This document shows, piece after piece, positions 26,749 through 34,782 of a DNA stretch of 64,000 nt. This DNA is from Arthrobacter sp. zg-Y238. Its GTDB lineage: Bacteria; Actinomycetota; Actinomycetes; Actinomycetales; Micrococcaceae. The notes beneath the pieces were generated by a model. The model had not been told where the DNA came from. It saw only the letters and a program-made list of their open reading frames with translations, and made no database searches. Position 1 is the first letter of the stretch; the number at the start of each line of letters is the position of its first letter. The position numbers and the translations under genes were made by a program. The stretch covers positions 62,001 through 126,000 of the forward strand of contig NZ_JANFLU010000005.1 in assembly GCF_024385525.1 (NCBI RefSeq). Reading direction: 5' to 3'.

Positions 26749-27321
26749 GACACGTATGAGGATCTTCCCGGCCGTGGCTGCCGTGCTCATGATGGGACTG
26801 ACAATGACCGGATGCGCCGGGAATGAGGCGCCGGAGGAGACCATCAGCGCCAGGGAGGGTCGGGACCGGGTGGTTGAACTCGTGTTCAATACCGCCGACC
26901 AGCTCGCGGTCACCGGGTGGTGGCCCCGCAACGGTGCGGCGGCGGCTGATGAGTGCATCCCCAAGAGCCGCAGCGGTATCGAGGATGCAACTGCCAGTTA
27001 TAGCTACGACCGTTGGGCCCCCGTGGAACCGACCATGTTGGGGACGCGAAACGCGTCGCCGAGTATTGGGAGTCCCTTGGTATGAGCGTACGCACGGTGA
27101 ATCCGACAACCCACCCGACTGTCTTCGCCGAGGGTGGTCCCGTCCTCCGGGCTGAATTCGATACTGATGCACCTGAACAGTCGTACAGTATCGGGGCTAC
27201 TGCTCCCTGCTCGCCGGGCGACGCTTGGACCTTGAATGAGGAGGACAGTGCAGAGCGGGATCAAGGCAAAGTCCTCCCGGGAGACGAAGGCCTCGTGCTT
27301 CAGGAAGAGCCTCCGCAGTAA
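26735..27321 (+). pseudogene. Lipoprotein, first tandem copy, frameshifted
   Basis: Starts GTG 26735 after GGAAGG with a lipoprotein signal (LTMTGC, Cys 27). It matches the intact copy at 27412 until the segment ASYSYDRWAP, where one base is missing near 27020. The rest continues in another frame (GTDHVGDAKRVAEYWESLG onward) to a stop at 27321. A single-base deletion relative to the second copy explains the shift, so it could also be a sequencing error or a phase-variable state. The two copies also share sequence just upstream of the start (GAAGGAATGAA) and after the stop (CTCCACGAAGC), defining the duplicated unit. Confidence 0.7.
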
Positions 27322-27411
27322 CTCCACGAAGCGATTACCTCTCCCGGCGCCCCGCCCGCAGGTTCCGGTGGGACCGGCTGGTCTTCTAAAGCCCTTAATC
27401 GAAGGAATGAA

Positions 27412-27993
27412 ATGTCCGCCGCTAAGCCACATATAAGGATCCTCACGGCAGCGGCTTCCGCGCTCATGATGGGAATGACAATAACGGCCTGCGCCGAGAA
27501 GGAGCCCAGTACGGCAATCAGTGCCAGGGAAGGACGGGACCGGGTAGTTGAACTCGTGTTCAATACCGCCGAACAGCTCGACGTCACCGGGTGGTGGCCC
27601 CGCAACGGCGCAGCGTGGGCGCAGGAGTGCACCCCCGAAAGCAGCCATGGACTGGGGGATGCCACTGCCAGTTACAGCTACGACCGCTGGGCCCCTCAAG
27701 GAACGGACCATGTTGAGGACGCCCAGCGCGTCGCCGAGTATTGGGAGTCCCTGGGCATGACCGTACGCACCATAAACCCGACAAGAGACCCGGTCGTGTT
27801 TGGCGAGGGGGGGCCCGTCCTCCGGGCTGAATTCGATACTGATGCACCTGAACAGTCGTACAGCATCGGGGCTACTGCCCCCTGCTCGCCGGGCGACGCC
27901 TTTACCTTGAATGAGGAGGACAGTGCAGAGCGGGATCAAGGCAAAGTCCTCCCGGGAGACGAAGGCCTCGTCCTGCAGGACCCTCCGCAGTAA
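27412..27993 (+). CDS. Secreted lipoprotein, second tandem copy (intact), function unknown
   Basis: 193 residues. Signal peptide with lipobox ITAC (Cys 27). The mature part begins with REGRDRVVELVFNTAEQL and ends with a Cys-containing motif GATAPCSPGDAFTLNEED. A second Cys (NGAAWAQEC) could pair with it. AAGGA lies just before ATG 27412. A surface or periplasmic-face location is expected. Similar proteins are, in my recollection, common as small families in Arthrobacter-like genomes; no function is known. Its frameshifted neighbour upstream shares most residues. Confidence 0.7.
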   Translation: MSAAKPHIRILTAAASALMMGMTITACAEKEPSTAISAREGRDRVVELVFNTAEQLDVTGWWPRNGAAWAQECTPESSHGLGDATASYSYDRWAPQGTDHVEDAQRVAEYWESLGMTVRTINPTRDPVVFGEGGPVLRAEFDTDAPEQSYSIGATAPCSPGDAFTLNEEDSAERDQGKVLPGDEGLVLQDPPQ

Positions 27994-28080
27994 CTCCACG
28001 AAGCAATCCCAACACTGCCCCGGCGCTGAGCGCTGGCCGTCCGTCTACAGTTCTCATTTGGTGTGGAGAAGGGGTTATTC

Positions 28081-28118
28081 GGTTACGGAATGTGGTGGAG
28101 TTTAGGTTTAACGTCTAG
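28081..28118 (+). repeat. att-like site C: repeat of the ychF 3' end
   Basis: 38 bp beginning GGTTACGGAATGTGGTGGAG and ending GTCTAG. Reads VVEFRFNV-stop. Ends accessory segment 3. Confidence 0.75.
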
Positions 28119-28139
28119 CTCGCAACCATTTGTTTGAGG

Positions 28140-28182
28140 AAGGCCCGGGGCGCTTAGTGCATCCCGGGCCTTTCTGTCTTTA
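28140..28182 (+). terminator. Terminator after att-like site C
   Basis: AAGGCCCGGG (28140-28149) pairs perfectly with CCCGGGCCTT (28163-28172), followed by a T-rich tail. Confidence 0.8.
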
Positions 28183-28218
28183 CTGCCTCGACCGGCGTCG
28201 ACCAGCCACCACCACGGG

Positions 28219-28313
28219 CGCTATTCACACGTGTGCTTTTTCACCCGGACCCGACAGAATCGGACCCGGAGAAGTCGGGCGGCGCGATCCTGCGCCGCAG
28301 AGAGTGAATAGCG
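28219..28313. repeat. Inverted repeat upstream of the AraC pseudogene
   Basis: CGCTATTCAC (28219-28228) and GTGAATAGCG (28304-28313) are perfect 10-bp inverted repeats 75 bp apart. Between them lie the palindrome CACACGTGTG (28226-28235) and a GGCGC/GCGCC stem. It may be an old operator or an element end. Confidence 0.45.
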
Positions 28314-28325
28314 GAGGGAATCGCC

Positions 28326-28700
28326 ATGATAGAAATCCTCAACCGCCTCGTCGACGAGATCGAGCAGCGCCTTGGTGAAGAAGACCTCGACATCGACGAG
28401 CTCGCCTGAACGATGGGAACAACGGGTTATCACGCACGCCGCATGTTCTCGGCTGTGGCAGGCATGCCGGTGTCCGAGTACATGCTGCGATGTCGCATGA
28501 CGGTCGCAGCGGCTGACGTGGTCGGGGATGAGGATCTGCTCACCATGGCCCTGCGCTACGGCTACGGTTCGGCCGAGGCCTTCGGTCAGGCGTTCCGTGC
28601 CGTGCACGACGTAAGCCATGGCGACGTACGCCGCGCCGGCGGTCCCCTTCGAGTACATTCTGAAACTCCTGAAACCGTTATGCCCGTTTTAACCCTATAA
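28326..28700 (+). pseudogene. AraC-family regulator (HTH plus truncated effector domain), nonsense mutated
   Basis: ATG 28326 starts an AraC HTH (MIEILNRLVDEIEQRLGEED), interrupted by TGA at 28407-28409 where the family has an Arg codon. The same frame then continues through GTTGYHARRMFSAVAGMPVSEY and LRYGYGSAEAFGQAFRAVH to GGPLRVHSETPE, then stops at 28700. The GyrI-like effector domain that normally follows is missing. A CGA-to-TGA change plus 3' truncation explains it. Remnant cargo of accessory segment 4. Confidence 0.75.
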
Positions 28701-28935
28701 TCTGGCCCTTTCAGAAGCCTCCGGCCGAATGGGTAAATGGGTGCAGGTAGCGCTGTATCACCCGGTCGACTTCCATATGCTGGGTACTCTCTTGTTCTCC
28801 GTGTGGCTATGGATACATTGGAGAATCGCGATTAGGCCGTACAGCAACCTGCCGAGGGAACTACCGAGTGCCGTTTGTTACTGTGGCAGATAACTATGAG
28901 CGTTGCTTTAGAAATGACCAGGGGGAAAATGAAGT
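28701..28935. other. Gap between the AraC pseudogene and the HEPN gene
   Basis: Only a 54-codon hydrophobic frame (28729-28893) is open, without a ribosome-binding site. A GGGGG tract lies close to the HEPN start. Confidence 0.3.
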
Positions 28936-29640
28936 ATGAGCACGGAGTCTAAGGCCAGTTTCGACGAGAATTGGGCCACCATTACGGACCTTATGTCGCT
29001 GACCGGGGATGGGGCTACCACCCATCCTCAGCGGGCAGCACGGAATAAAGCCGCGATGGTTTTTTGCATTACAGCTTGGGAAAGCTATGTTGAAGACTTG
29101 GCCTGTGAAGGTGCGAGGTACCTCGCCGATCACTGCCCCACATTCGATGACCTGCCTTCTCAAACCAAGAGATCGCTTGAACTAGCTGTGACACCTTCGA
29201 AAGGCCCAGGGACGCTGTCGCCGTCAGGAAAGTATCCGCGAGCCATTGCCGGAGATGGCTGGCGCTTGCTTCTTGTGGAGCTGGTCGAGGAATCAGCGAC
29301 AGGTAAGAGTTTCAATACCCCCAGTTCAAAGAACGTCAAGGAACTCTTCACGAAATGGTTCAGTGTTGACGTGACAGAATCCTGGGCTTGGAAAGGATTT
29401 GCCCGTCCCGGACCAGCGCGACGACTTGATGAATCAATCTCTCTTCGAGGTGAGATTGTCCACCGAGGAGGGAAGCCGAATGGACTCAACCAAAATTGGG
29501 TCTACACCTACGGTGAGGTTAATATCCGCCAATTGGTTGCTAAAACGGATGATTGTCTAATTCGATGGATCAATTCCATCACTGAGGAATTTGGCCCTTC
29601 AGCACCCTTCGGAAGCTCGACCCCGCTCATACCGGCGTAG
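28936..29640 (+). CDS. HEPN domain protein (RiboL-PSP-HEPN type), putative RNase
   Basis: 234 residues. The N-terminal helix carries CITAWESYVEDLACEGARYL (44-63), characteristic of the MAE_28990/RiboL-PSP HEPN group. The catalytic RX4H motif is R171-GEIV-H176 in SLRGEIVHRGG. Family knowledge: such HEPN proteins are metal-independent RNases in toxin-antitoxin, abortive infection and other conflict systems. No antitoxin or sensor partner is adjacent; the only neighbour in the segment is a dead AraC gene. Cargo of accessory segment 4. Confidence 0.8.
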   Translation: MSTESKASFDENWATITDLMSLTGDGATTHPQRAARNKAAMVFCITAWESYVEDLACEGARYLADHCPTFDDLPSQTKRSLELAVTPSKGPGTLSPSGKYPRAIAGDGWRLLLVELVEESATGKSFNTPSSKNVKELFTKWFSVDVTESWAWKGFARPGPARRLDESISLRGEIVHRGGKPNGLNQNWVYTYGEVNIRQLVAKTDDCLIRWINSITEEFGPSAPFGSSTPLIPA

Positions 29641-29719
29641 GAAGGCCTCAAACTCTCCGCGTGATGAAGCTCAGCGATCGTTAGCAGTGTCACCGCCCGA
29701 GAAACATGAGGGTTCTTCG

Positions 29720-29754
29720 TCATGGAACGTGGTGCAGTTTAGGGCAGTGTGTAA
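29720..29754 (+). repeat. att-like site D: degraded repeat of the ychF 3' end
   Basis: TCATGGAACGTGGTGCAGTT then TAGGGCAGTGTGTAA. It aligns with sites A-C but has a GAG-to-CAG change and a lost base, so it no longer encodes VVEFRFNV. Probably the oldest insertion boundary. Confidence 0.6.
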
Positions 29755-29775
29755 TTCGCTTCGTGTTATAGGGCT

Positions 29776-29810
29776 GGCCCGGGAACGAATGGCTGCCGGT
29801 CCGGGCCTTT
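29776..29810 (+). terminator. Hairpin after att-like site D
   Basis: GGCCCGG (29776-29782) pairs with CCGGGCC (29801-29807), followed by TTTT. It has the same position relative to its repeat as the hairpins after sites A-C. Confidence 0.6.
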
Positions 29811-29992
29811 TGGCTACTAGGATCGCGTCCTCTGGCTTACAGCCCGTTATGGCGGATTTCGGCGTTGCCGACGACGACGCTCGCCTGCGGATGACTGCAG
29901 GAATGGTTCGGCCGCGGGAGCCGAGCGCCTTGTGCATCGAGACTGAACGTAGTGAGCACCCGAGCGTTGTCGATAGTTCGGTCTTGGGGCAC
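29811..29992. other. Gene-free stretch right of att-like site D
   Basis: No supported reading frame and no strong structure. Together with the neighbouring pseudogene it forms a 760-bp stretch (29641-30400) without an intact gene. Confidence 0.3.
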
Positions 29993-30323
29993 TCAGGCTG
30001 ACACCTTCCAGATCCAGAGCCTCTCCACAGGTGAGCGGGAGATCGAGTTGGTCACGATCCCCACGGCGGCGAGCACAACACACCTGGAGGTTTCTCCGAC
30101 GCATGGAACGGGCCGTGCGGGAGGACGCAAGGGCTGCAGCACCTGCGAAATACACCGAGGAGGCCATGGCGCTGATGGCCCGCAGCCGGGCCGGCAGCCT
30201 GCCCGGATGCTGTCCGCCGTACGAAGCGCGTCCCCACGGTGCGCCGGTCGCGAGTGCAGCTTGGAAGACCGACTGCGCCGTGAGCAGCAGGGGAGCGGCG
30301 GGGCCCGTGTCCATAACGGTCAT
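29993..30323 (-). pseudogene. Remnant of a small actinobacterial membrane protein
   Basis: From ATG 30323 the frame reads TAQSVFQAALATGAPWGR and QHPGRLPARLRAISAMASSV, which resembles a family of roughly 130-residue four-helix membrane proteins of actinobacteria (my recollection of the family). It then loses sense. A second frame resumes with AVGIVTNSISRSPVERLWIW before a premature stop at 29993-29995. At least one frameshift and a 3' truncation are needed. Assignment rests on remembered family patterns. Confidence 0.5.
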
Positions 30324-30387
30324 GGAACCAGCATCGGTGCGGGTCCGCAGCCCTGACCTTGCCCGGTGTCCGGCTTGGCCGGTGTGG

Positions 30388-30400
30388 CATCATCTTTCAG
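30388..30400 (+). promoter_or_regulatory. Leaderless-type -10 for the Imm5-like gene
   Basis: TGTGG then CATCAT (30388-30393), 7 nt, then ATG 30401. It sets the start; the frame open from 30359 is not used. Confidence 0.45.
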
Positions 30401-30931
30401 ATGGCTTCACCCCAGACCCTCAGCGATTCGAACCGGCGCGTCCTCGCGCGTTGGGCCGCAGCCTGTGCTGAGCGTGTCCTGCCGCTCTACGAAGCCGACG
30501 AAACCGCGGAAGAAACAGCCCGGGATGCACTCGCCCGCACCCGCGCCTACAGCGCAGGATCAGGCACCGCTGGCGAAGAAATCAGCAAGCGGCTCATCGT
30601 CGTAAAGATCGCGAATGCTGCGACGACGCCGGCCGGCGCTGCAGCAGCCCGCGCCGTCGCTCAGGCAGCTGCGGTCGCCCACATGGGCGCCCATGCTTTG
30701 GGTGCGGCCGCCTACGCGGCGAAGGCGGTCTCGCTCTCGAAACCGGATGAACCGGAGGCGGTCCAGCAGGAGATCCGGTGGCAGCTGGCCAACCTGAACG
30801 ACGGCGAGCGAGAAGTGCTGCGGTTGCTGCCGCCCGTAGGTACTGACTCCCACGGCCCGCTGGGAGAAGGGCTGCTGTTCCGCGGCATCCTGGGGGCGAC
30901 GATCCGTGAGATTCAGGCCGAGATTGCCTAG
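30401..30931 (+). CDS. Putative immunity protein (Imm-5-like family)
   Basis: 176 residues, almost entirely helical and Ala-rich. N-terminal SDSNRRVLARWAAACAERVL and the repeated Ala-rich helices with AVAHMGAHALGAAAYAAKAV match the family often labelled putative immunity protein. Family knowledge: related domains neutralise polymorphic toxins, but many members stand alone. No toxin gene is visible nearby. The GNAT frame overlaps its end. Confidence 0.65.
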   Translation: MASPQTLSDSNRRVLARWAAACAERVLPLYEADETAEETARDALARTRAYSAGSGTAGEEISKRLIVVKIANAATTPAGAAAARAVAQAAAVAHMGAHALGAAAYAAKAVSLSKPDEPEAVQQEIRWQLANLNDGEREVLRLLPPVGTDSHGPLGEGLLFRGILGATIREIQAEIA

Positions 30932-31457
30932 GCACGATTGTCCGGGCGGCGGTGCCGACGACACGGCACAGGGCGAAGTTGGGGCCACGTCCTGGACGGC
31001 GGCCCTGGATCAACCCGTCCCCGACGACGTCGCCCGCCTGCTCGCCACCGTGCCGGAATGGTTCGGGCAGCCGGACTCCAATGCCGAGTACATCGACGCT
31101 GCCCGAAGCAAGGAAACCTGGACCGTGCGCGACGCCGGCGGTTCCGTCGTCGGAGTCACTCTGGTCGACCGGCACTTTCCGCATGTGGCCGAGATTCATC
31201 TGACGGTGGTTGACCGTGCGGCGCACGGCTCCGGAGTAGGGACCGCAATGCTGGCGGCCATCGAAGCCGATGCGATCAGCCGCGGCGTACGCCTCCTTGA
31301 GGTGAAGACGCTCGGCCCTTCGCATCCGGACACCGGTTATGCGCGAACTCGACACTTCTATGGGAAGTGGGGATTCCTTCCCTTGGAGGAAACGGATCTC
31401 TGGGGAGAAGCCACGCCGTGCCTGATTATGGTGAAGCCGCTGGCTCCGGTGCCCTAG
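30906..31457 (+). CDS. GNAT family N-acetyltransferase
   Basis: Up to 183 residues. The acetyl-CoA loop HGSGVGTAMLAAIEADA follows VAEIHLTVV, and the C-terminal YGKWGFLPLEE is the usual GNAT strand-helix ending. VPEWFGQPDSNAEYI in the N-terminal part is typical of a subgroup of actinobacterial GNATs. The N-terminus is uncertain: GTG 30906 overlaps the preceding gene, and a later GTG or TTG could be used. Substrate unknown. Confidence 0.8.
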   Translation: MRFRPRLPRHDCPGGGADDTAQGEVGATSWTAALDQPVPDDVARLLATVPEWFGQPDSNAEYIDAARSKETWTVRDAGGSVVGVTLVDRHFPHVAEIHLTVVDRAAHGSGVGTAMLAAIEADAISRGVRLLEVKTLGPSHPDTGYARTRHFYGKWGFLPLEETDLWGEATPCLIMVKPLAPVP

Positions 31458-32065
31458 CTGCTGACGCCAAAGGCCCTGCCGACAGTGGAATCGTCCGTGA
31501 GGATCTCCAGCATGCAGGCCGCCAGGTCGCGGCGGGGGATTGAACCTCGCAGCTTCCCCTCACCGCCTACCTCCAAGGCACGCCACGTACCGGACGGGTC
31601 CTTGTCCGTGAGACCGGTTGGGCGGACGAGCGTCCAGTCCAGCCCGGAGCCGGTAACTGCGGACTCCTGCTCGTTGTGATCGGCCAGGGGTTTGGCCAGC
31701 GCAACCCGGGTGATCAGTCCGAGCGGGCCGGGCAGCTGCGAGGAGGAATCTCCTGCTCCCAATGAGGACTGCACAACTAGCCGGCGGACGCCTTGCGCCT
31801 GCATCGCGCCGATAACGGTCCTGGTAACAGCGTCGCGCTGATGATGGACGCCCTTTGCCCCTCCCACGGTCACTACGACGGCGTCGGCGCCCGCAACTGC
31901 GCGGGCCGCTGCATCCGGGTCGGTTGCGTTTCCGGTGACGTTCCGGACACCTTCGGGTGCGGTGCCGCTGCGCGAGAGGACGGTTACCTCGTGGCCTGCC
32001 TTCTGGGCGAGGGAAGCCAGCTCGGCGCCGGTGCCTTTCGAGCCGCCGATAATGGTGATTCTCAT
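31454..32065 (-). CDS. NAD(P)-binding SDR/NmrA-like protein
   Basis: 203 residues from ATG 32065. The dinucleotide loop GGSKGTGAELA at about residues 6-16 starts a Rossmann fold. VVTVGGAKG, RLVVQSSLG and the SGLDWTLVRPTGL segment are typical of atypical SDRs (YwnB/NmrA-like NAD(P)H-binding proteins). The start is set by a TANNNT signature 7 nt upstream. It is convergent with the GNAT gene (4-nt overlap of ends). Substrate unknown. Confidence 0.85.
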   Translation of the reverse strand: MRITIIGGSKGTGAELASLAQKAGHEVTVLSRSGTAPEGVRNVTGNATDPDAAARAVAGADAVVVTVGGAKGVHHQRDAVTRTVIGAMQAQGVRRLVVQSSLGAGDSSSQLPGPLGLITRVALAKPLADHNEQESAVTGSGLDWTLVRPTGLTDKDPSGTWRALEVGGEGKLRGSIPRRDLAACMLEILTDDSTVGRAFGVSS

Positions 32066-32078
32066 ACAGTCCAATTTA
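32066..32078 (-). promoter_or_regulatory. Leaderless-type -10 for the SDR gene
   Basis: On the minus strand TAAATT (32078-32073), 7 nt, then ATG 32065. Confidence 0.5.
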
Positions 32079-32168
32079 CCCCGCGGGGTTGGAGCGGCCC
32101 TTCGCGCACATCAGCGGCAAGGTGGAAATGGTTCGGCGCGCCGTGGAACTTCCAGCAAACGGCCCCGC

Positions 32169-32180
32169 TACATTGGCCCG
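32169..32180 (+). promoter_or_regulatory. Leaderless-type -10 for the gene at 32181
   Basis: TACATT (32169-32174), 6 nt, then ATG 32181. Confidence 0.5.
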
Positions 32181-32783
32181 ATGACTCCGGAAGAACACCG
32201 CTTCAACGCCCTTGCACTCATGTTCGCCAACCTCCAGCGCCTGATGGTTTTCCATAACGCAGTCGCCATGAGCGAAGGCAAGGAACTGGACCCAGGCCTG
32301 CGCACAGAGCTCACCACGCAGCTCGACCTGGTCGGCGAGGCCATCCAACGTGCCAGCGAGACCAAAGCAGTCAGTGAGCCCGACGTCGAGGCCATGCGCC
32401 CGGTGGTCCAGTACCTCGCGAGGGAGATCCGCTCCTATTACGCAACCGAGCTCGGGAGTGATCTGGGCAAGCAGGCAGCCTTCGGTGCCGCGGAGGTCTA
32501 TGCAGCCGGATACCTCGACGACGGGACTATTCAGATGGGCCGCGTCTTCGGCCATCCGGAGTGGGTTGACCGCACACTGCAGAACAAACCCGTTCTCATC
32601 ACTCTCCGGAACCAGGCAAATGCCGCCGTCGCATCCGCGGCCAAGCGCGAGTTCTCCGCCGAAGTCCGCGGTTACATCGGCCACCACGTCAGTGTTGCGC
32701 TTGGCAACCGGGAACAGGCCCTGGCCCAGGTGGACGGGCTGCCGGAGATGCTGGCCGGACGGGATGCGCGCCAGCTTCAATAA
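32181..32783 (+). CDS. Conserved-looking soluble protein, function unknown
   Basis: 200 residues, mainly helical (MTPEEHRFNALALMFANLQR at the start), with a long helix pair up to about 100 and an Ala-rich C-terminal half. No motif recognised. The start is fixed by the leaderless signature. It is divergent from the SDR gene with 115 bp between starts, so they might share control. No membrane segment or signal peptide. Confidence 0.6.
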   Translation: MTPEEHRFNALALMFANLQRLMVFHNAVAMSEGKELDPGLRTELTTQLDLVGEAIQRASETKAVSEPDVEAMRPVVQYLAREIRSYYATELGSDLGKQAAFGAAEVYAAGYLDDGTIQMGRVFGHPEWVDRTLQNKPVLITLRNQANAAVASAAKREFSAEVRGYIGHHVSVALGNREQALAQVDGLPEMLAGRDARQLQ

Positions 32784-33109
32784 CGTGCCGATCGGCTTGC
32801 CCGGTCTGAGTACGGCGCAGGGGATTTTCGCCGTCGAACAGGCAATATGACATGTCATTGCATGTAATACAGCGTCCGTATGCCAAATCGTTACCAGGCC
32901 GTACGGACCGGCCTTTCCCCACGTCATCGCGCCCTTTTGCGCAGTGTGAACCACACCACCGTGTCCATGCCGGCGCCACATGCCGGACTTAGTTACCTGA
33001 CGGCAACAAAGTGGGCTTATGCTTTTGGCTTTGTGAGTCGGTTCACCATTTGGCAGAGCCGCAACGCCGGCGTCATCATCGCCGGCACCGAACAGAACTA
33101 GGAGGCGGA
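32784..33109 (+). promoter_or_regulatory. Upstream region of the peptide ABC operon
   Basis: 326 bp without a gene. It contains GTCCGTA (32874-32880) and TACGGAC (32902-32908) as an inverted repeat, a possible operator, and a -10-like TATGCT at 33018-33023. The -35 (TTACCT, 32993-32998) is weak with 19-bp spacing. AGGAGG lies before the ATG. Confidence 0.4.
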
Positions 33110-34762
33110 ATGCGCGTCACACGCACTTCCAAAATGCTGAGCGTAGCGGCACTTGCCGCACTTACGCTGAGCGCCTGCGGTGGAGGATCCGACGAATCGG
33201 CCGAAGGCTCGGGTGAGACCGAAGGCAGCAACAGCGCCGCGATCATCACGGCCAACGGCACCGAACCGCAGAACCCGCTGATGCCGGTCAACACCAACGA
33301 AGTTGGCGGCGGACGCATCATGGATCTGCTCTTCGAAGGCCTCGTCAGCTACGACGTTGACGGCAGTACGGTCAACGAACTCGCGGAGTCCATCGAGACC
33401 GAAGATTCCCAGACCTACACCATCAAGGTGAAGGCGGACCAGAAGTTCACCAACGGCGAGGCCGTCACGGCCAAGTCCTTCGTTGATGCCTGGAACTTTG
33501 GCGCAGCCGCCAAGAACGCCCAGCTCAACTCGTACTTCTTCGAGAGCATCGAAGGCTACGACGAAGTCAGTGCAGAAGGTGCCACGGCCGACACCATGAG
33601 CGGACTGACCGTGGTGGATGACACCACGTTCACCGTCAAGCTCAGCCAGCCGGAATCCGACTTCCCGCAGCGACTTGGCTACACCGCCTTCTTCCCGCTG
33701 CCCGCCGGTGCACTGGAAGATCCCGCCGCGTTCGGCGAGAACCCGGTCGGCAACGGACCGTACATGCTGGCCGGCGACGACGCCTGGCAGCACGAGATCC
33801 AGATCGACCTGGTCACCAACCCGGATTACACCGGAACCCGTGTACCGCAGAACGGCGGAGTAACCTTCAAGTTCTACTCCTCCTTCGACGCAGCCTACGC
33901 AGACCTGCAGTCGAACGAACTGGACATCCTCGACACCATTCCCAATATGGCGTTGAAGACGTTCAAGACCGATCTGGGTGAGGGCCGCTTCTCCGAAAAG
34001 GCGTACGCAGGCAACCAGACCATCACGATCCCCGGCTACCTGCCGGAGTTCTCGGGCGAAGCCGGAGAGCTGCGCCGCCAGGCCATCTCCATGGCCATCG
34101 ACCGGGACGAAATCACCGACGTTGTCTTCTCGGGATCCCGTGAACCGGCCACTGAATTCACCGCTCCGGTCATCGAGGGCTACAACGACAGCATCCCCGG
34201 CAACGAGGTGCTCGAGTTCAACCCCGAGAAGGCCAAGGAACTCTGGGAAGAAGCCGAGAAGGTTTCGCCGTGGCCCGCCGACCAGGCCTTCACCATCGGC
34301 TACAACGCCGACGCCAACCACAAGGAATGGGTTGACGCCGTAGCCAACGGCCTGAAGAACAACCTTGGTATCCAGGCCGAAGGCAAGCCCTACGCAACGT
34401 TCAAGGAACTGCGCGCAGACGCTACCGCCAAGACCCTGACCGGTGCCATCCGCACCGGCTGGCAGGCCGACTACCCGTCGCTGAACAACTTCCTCGGCCC
34501 GCTGTACGGCACCGGGGCAGGTTCCAACGACGGCGAATACTCGAGTGAAGAGTTCGACAACCTCCTGGGCGAAGGCCTTGCCGCTGCCACCCCGGAAGAC
34601 GGAGCCGAAATCTTCAACCAGGCCCAGGAAGTCCTGCTGAAGGACCTCCCCGTTATCCCGCTGTGGTACCAGGTGGCACAGTCCGGCTGGAGTGAAAACG
34701 TGGACAACGTGGAAACCGGCTGGAACGGTGTCCCGGTGTACTACAACGTCACGGCCAAGTAG
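33110..34762 (+). CDS. Peptide ABC transporter substrate-binding lipoprotein (DppA/OppA type)
   Basis: 550 residues. Signal peptide ending LTLSAC (Cys 23 lipidated), then the SBP class-5 fold: EPQNPLMPVNTNEVGGGRIM, VGNGPYMLA, and a C-terminal VIPLWYQVAQSG. Binds di- or oligopeptides outside the membrane and delivers them to the permeases encoded downstream. AGGAGG is 5-6 nt before ATG 33110. A strong hairpin follows the stop, so the binding protein can be made in excess over the permeases. Confidence 0.93.
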   Translation: MRVTRTSKMLSVAALAALTLSACGGGSDESAEGSGETEGSNSAAIITANGTEPQNPLMPVNTNEVGGGRIMDLLFEGLVSYDVDGSTVNELAESIETEDSQTYTIKVKADQKFTNGEAVTAKSFVDAWNFGAAAKNAQLNSYFFESIEGYDEVSAEGATADTMSGLTVVDDTTFTVKLSQPESDFPQRLGYTAFFPLPAGALEDPAAFGENPVGNGPYMLAGDDAWQHEIQIDLVTNPDYTGTRVPQNGGVTFKFYSSFDAAYADLQSNELDILDTIPNMALKTFKTDLGEGRFSEKAYAGNQTITIPGYLPEFSGEAGELRRQAISMAIDRDEITDVVFSGSREPATEFTAPVIEGYNDSIPGNEVLEFNPEKAKELWEEAEKVSPWPADQAFTIGYNADANHKEWVDAVANGLKNNLGIQAEGKPYATFKELRADATAKTLTGAIRTGWQADYPSLNNFLGPLYGTGAGSNDGEYSSEEFDNLLGEGLAAATPEDGAEIFNQAQEVLLKDLPVIPLWYQVAQSGWSENVDNVETGWNGVPVYYNVTAK

Positions 34763-34782
34763 CAGTATCTAGACCGACCGAT

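Noticed and set aside
28729-28893. 54-codon hydrophobic frame before the HEPN gene
   Set aside because: No ribosome-binding site or promoter signature, and only one hydrophobic stretch; kept as a remark only.
30410-30440. tRNA-like GATTCGAACC motif
   Set aside because: Falls inside the Imm5-like coding frame; no acceptor or anticodon stems can be built around it.
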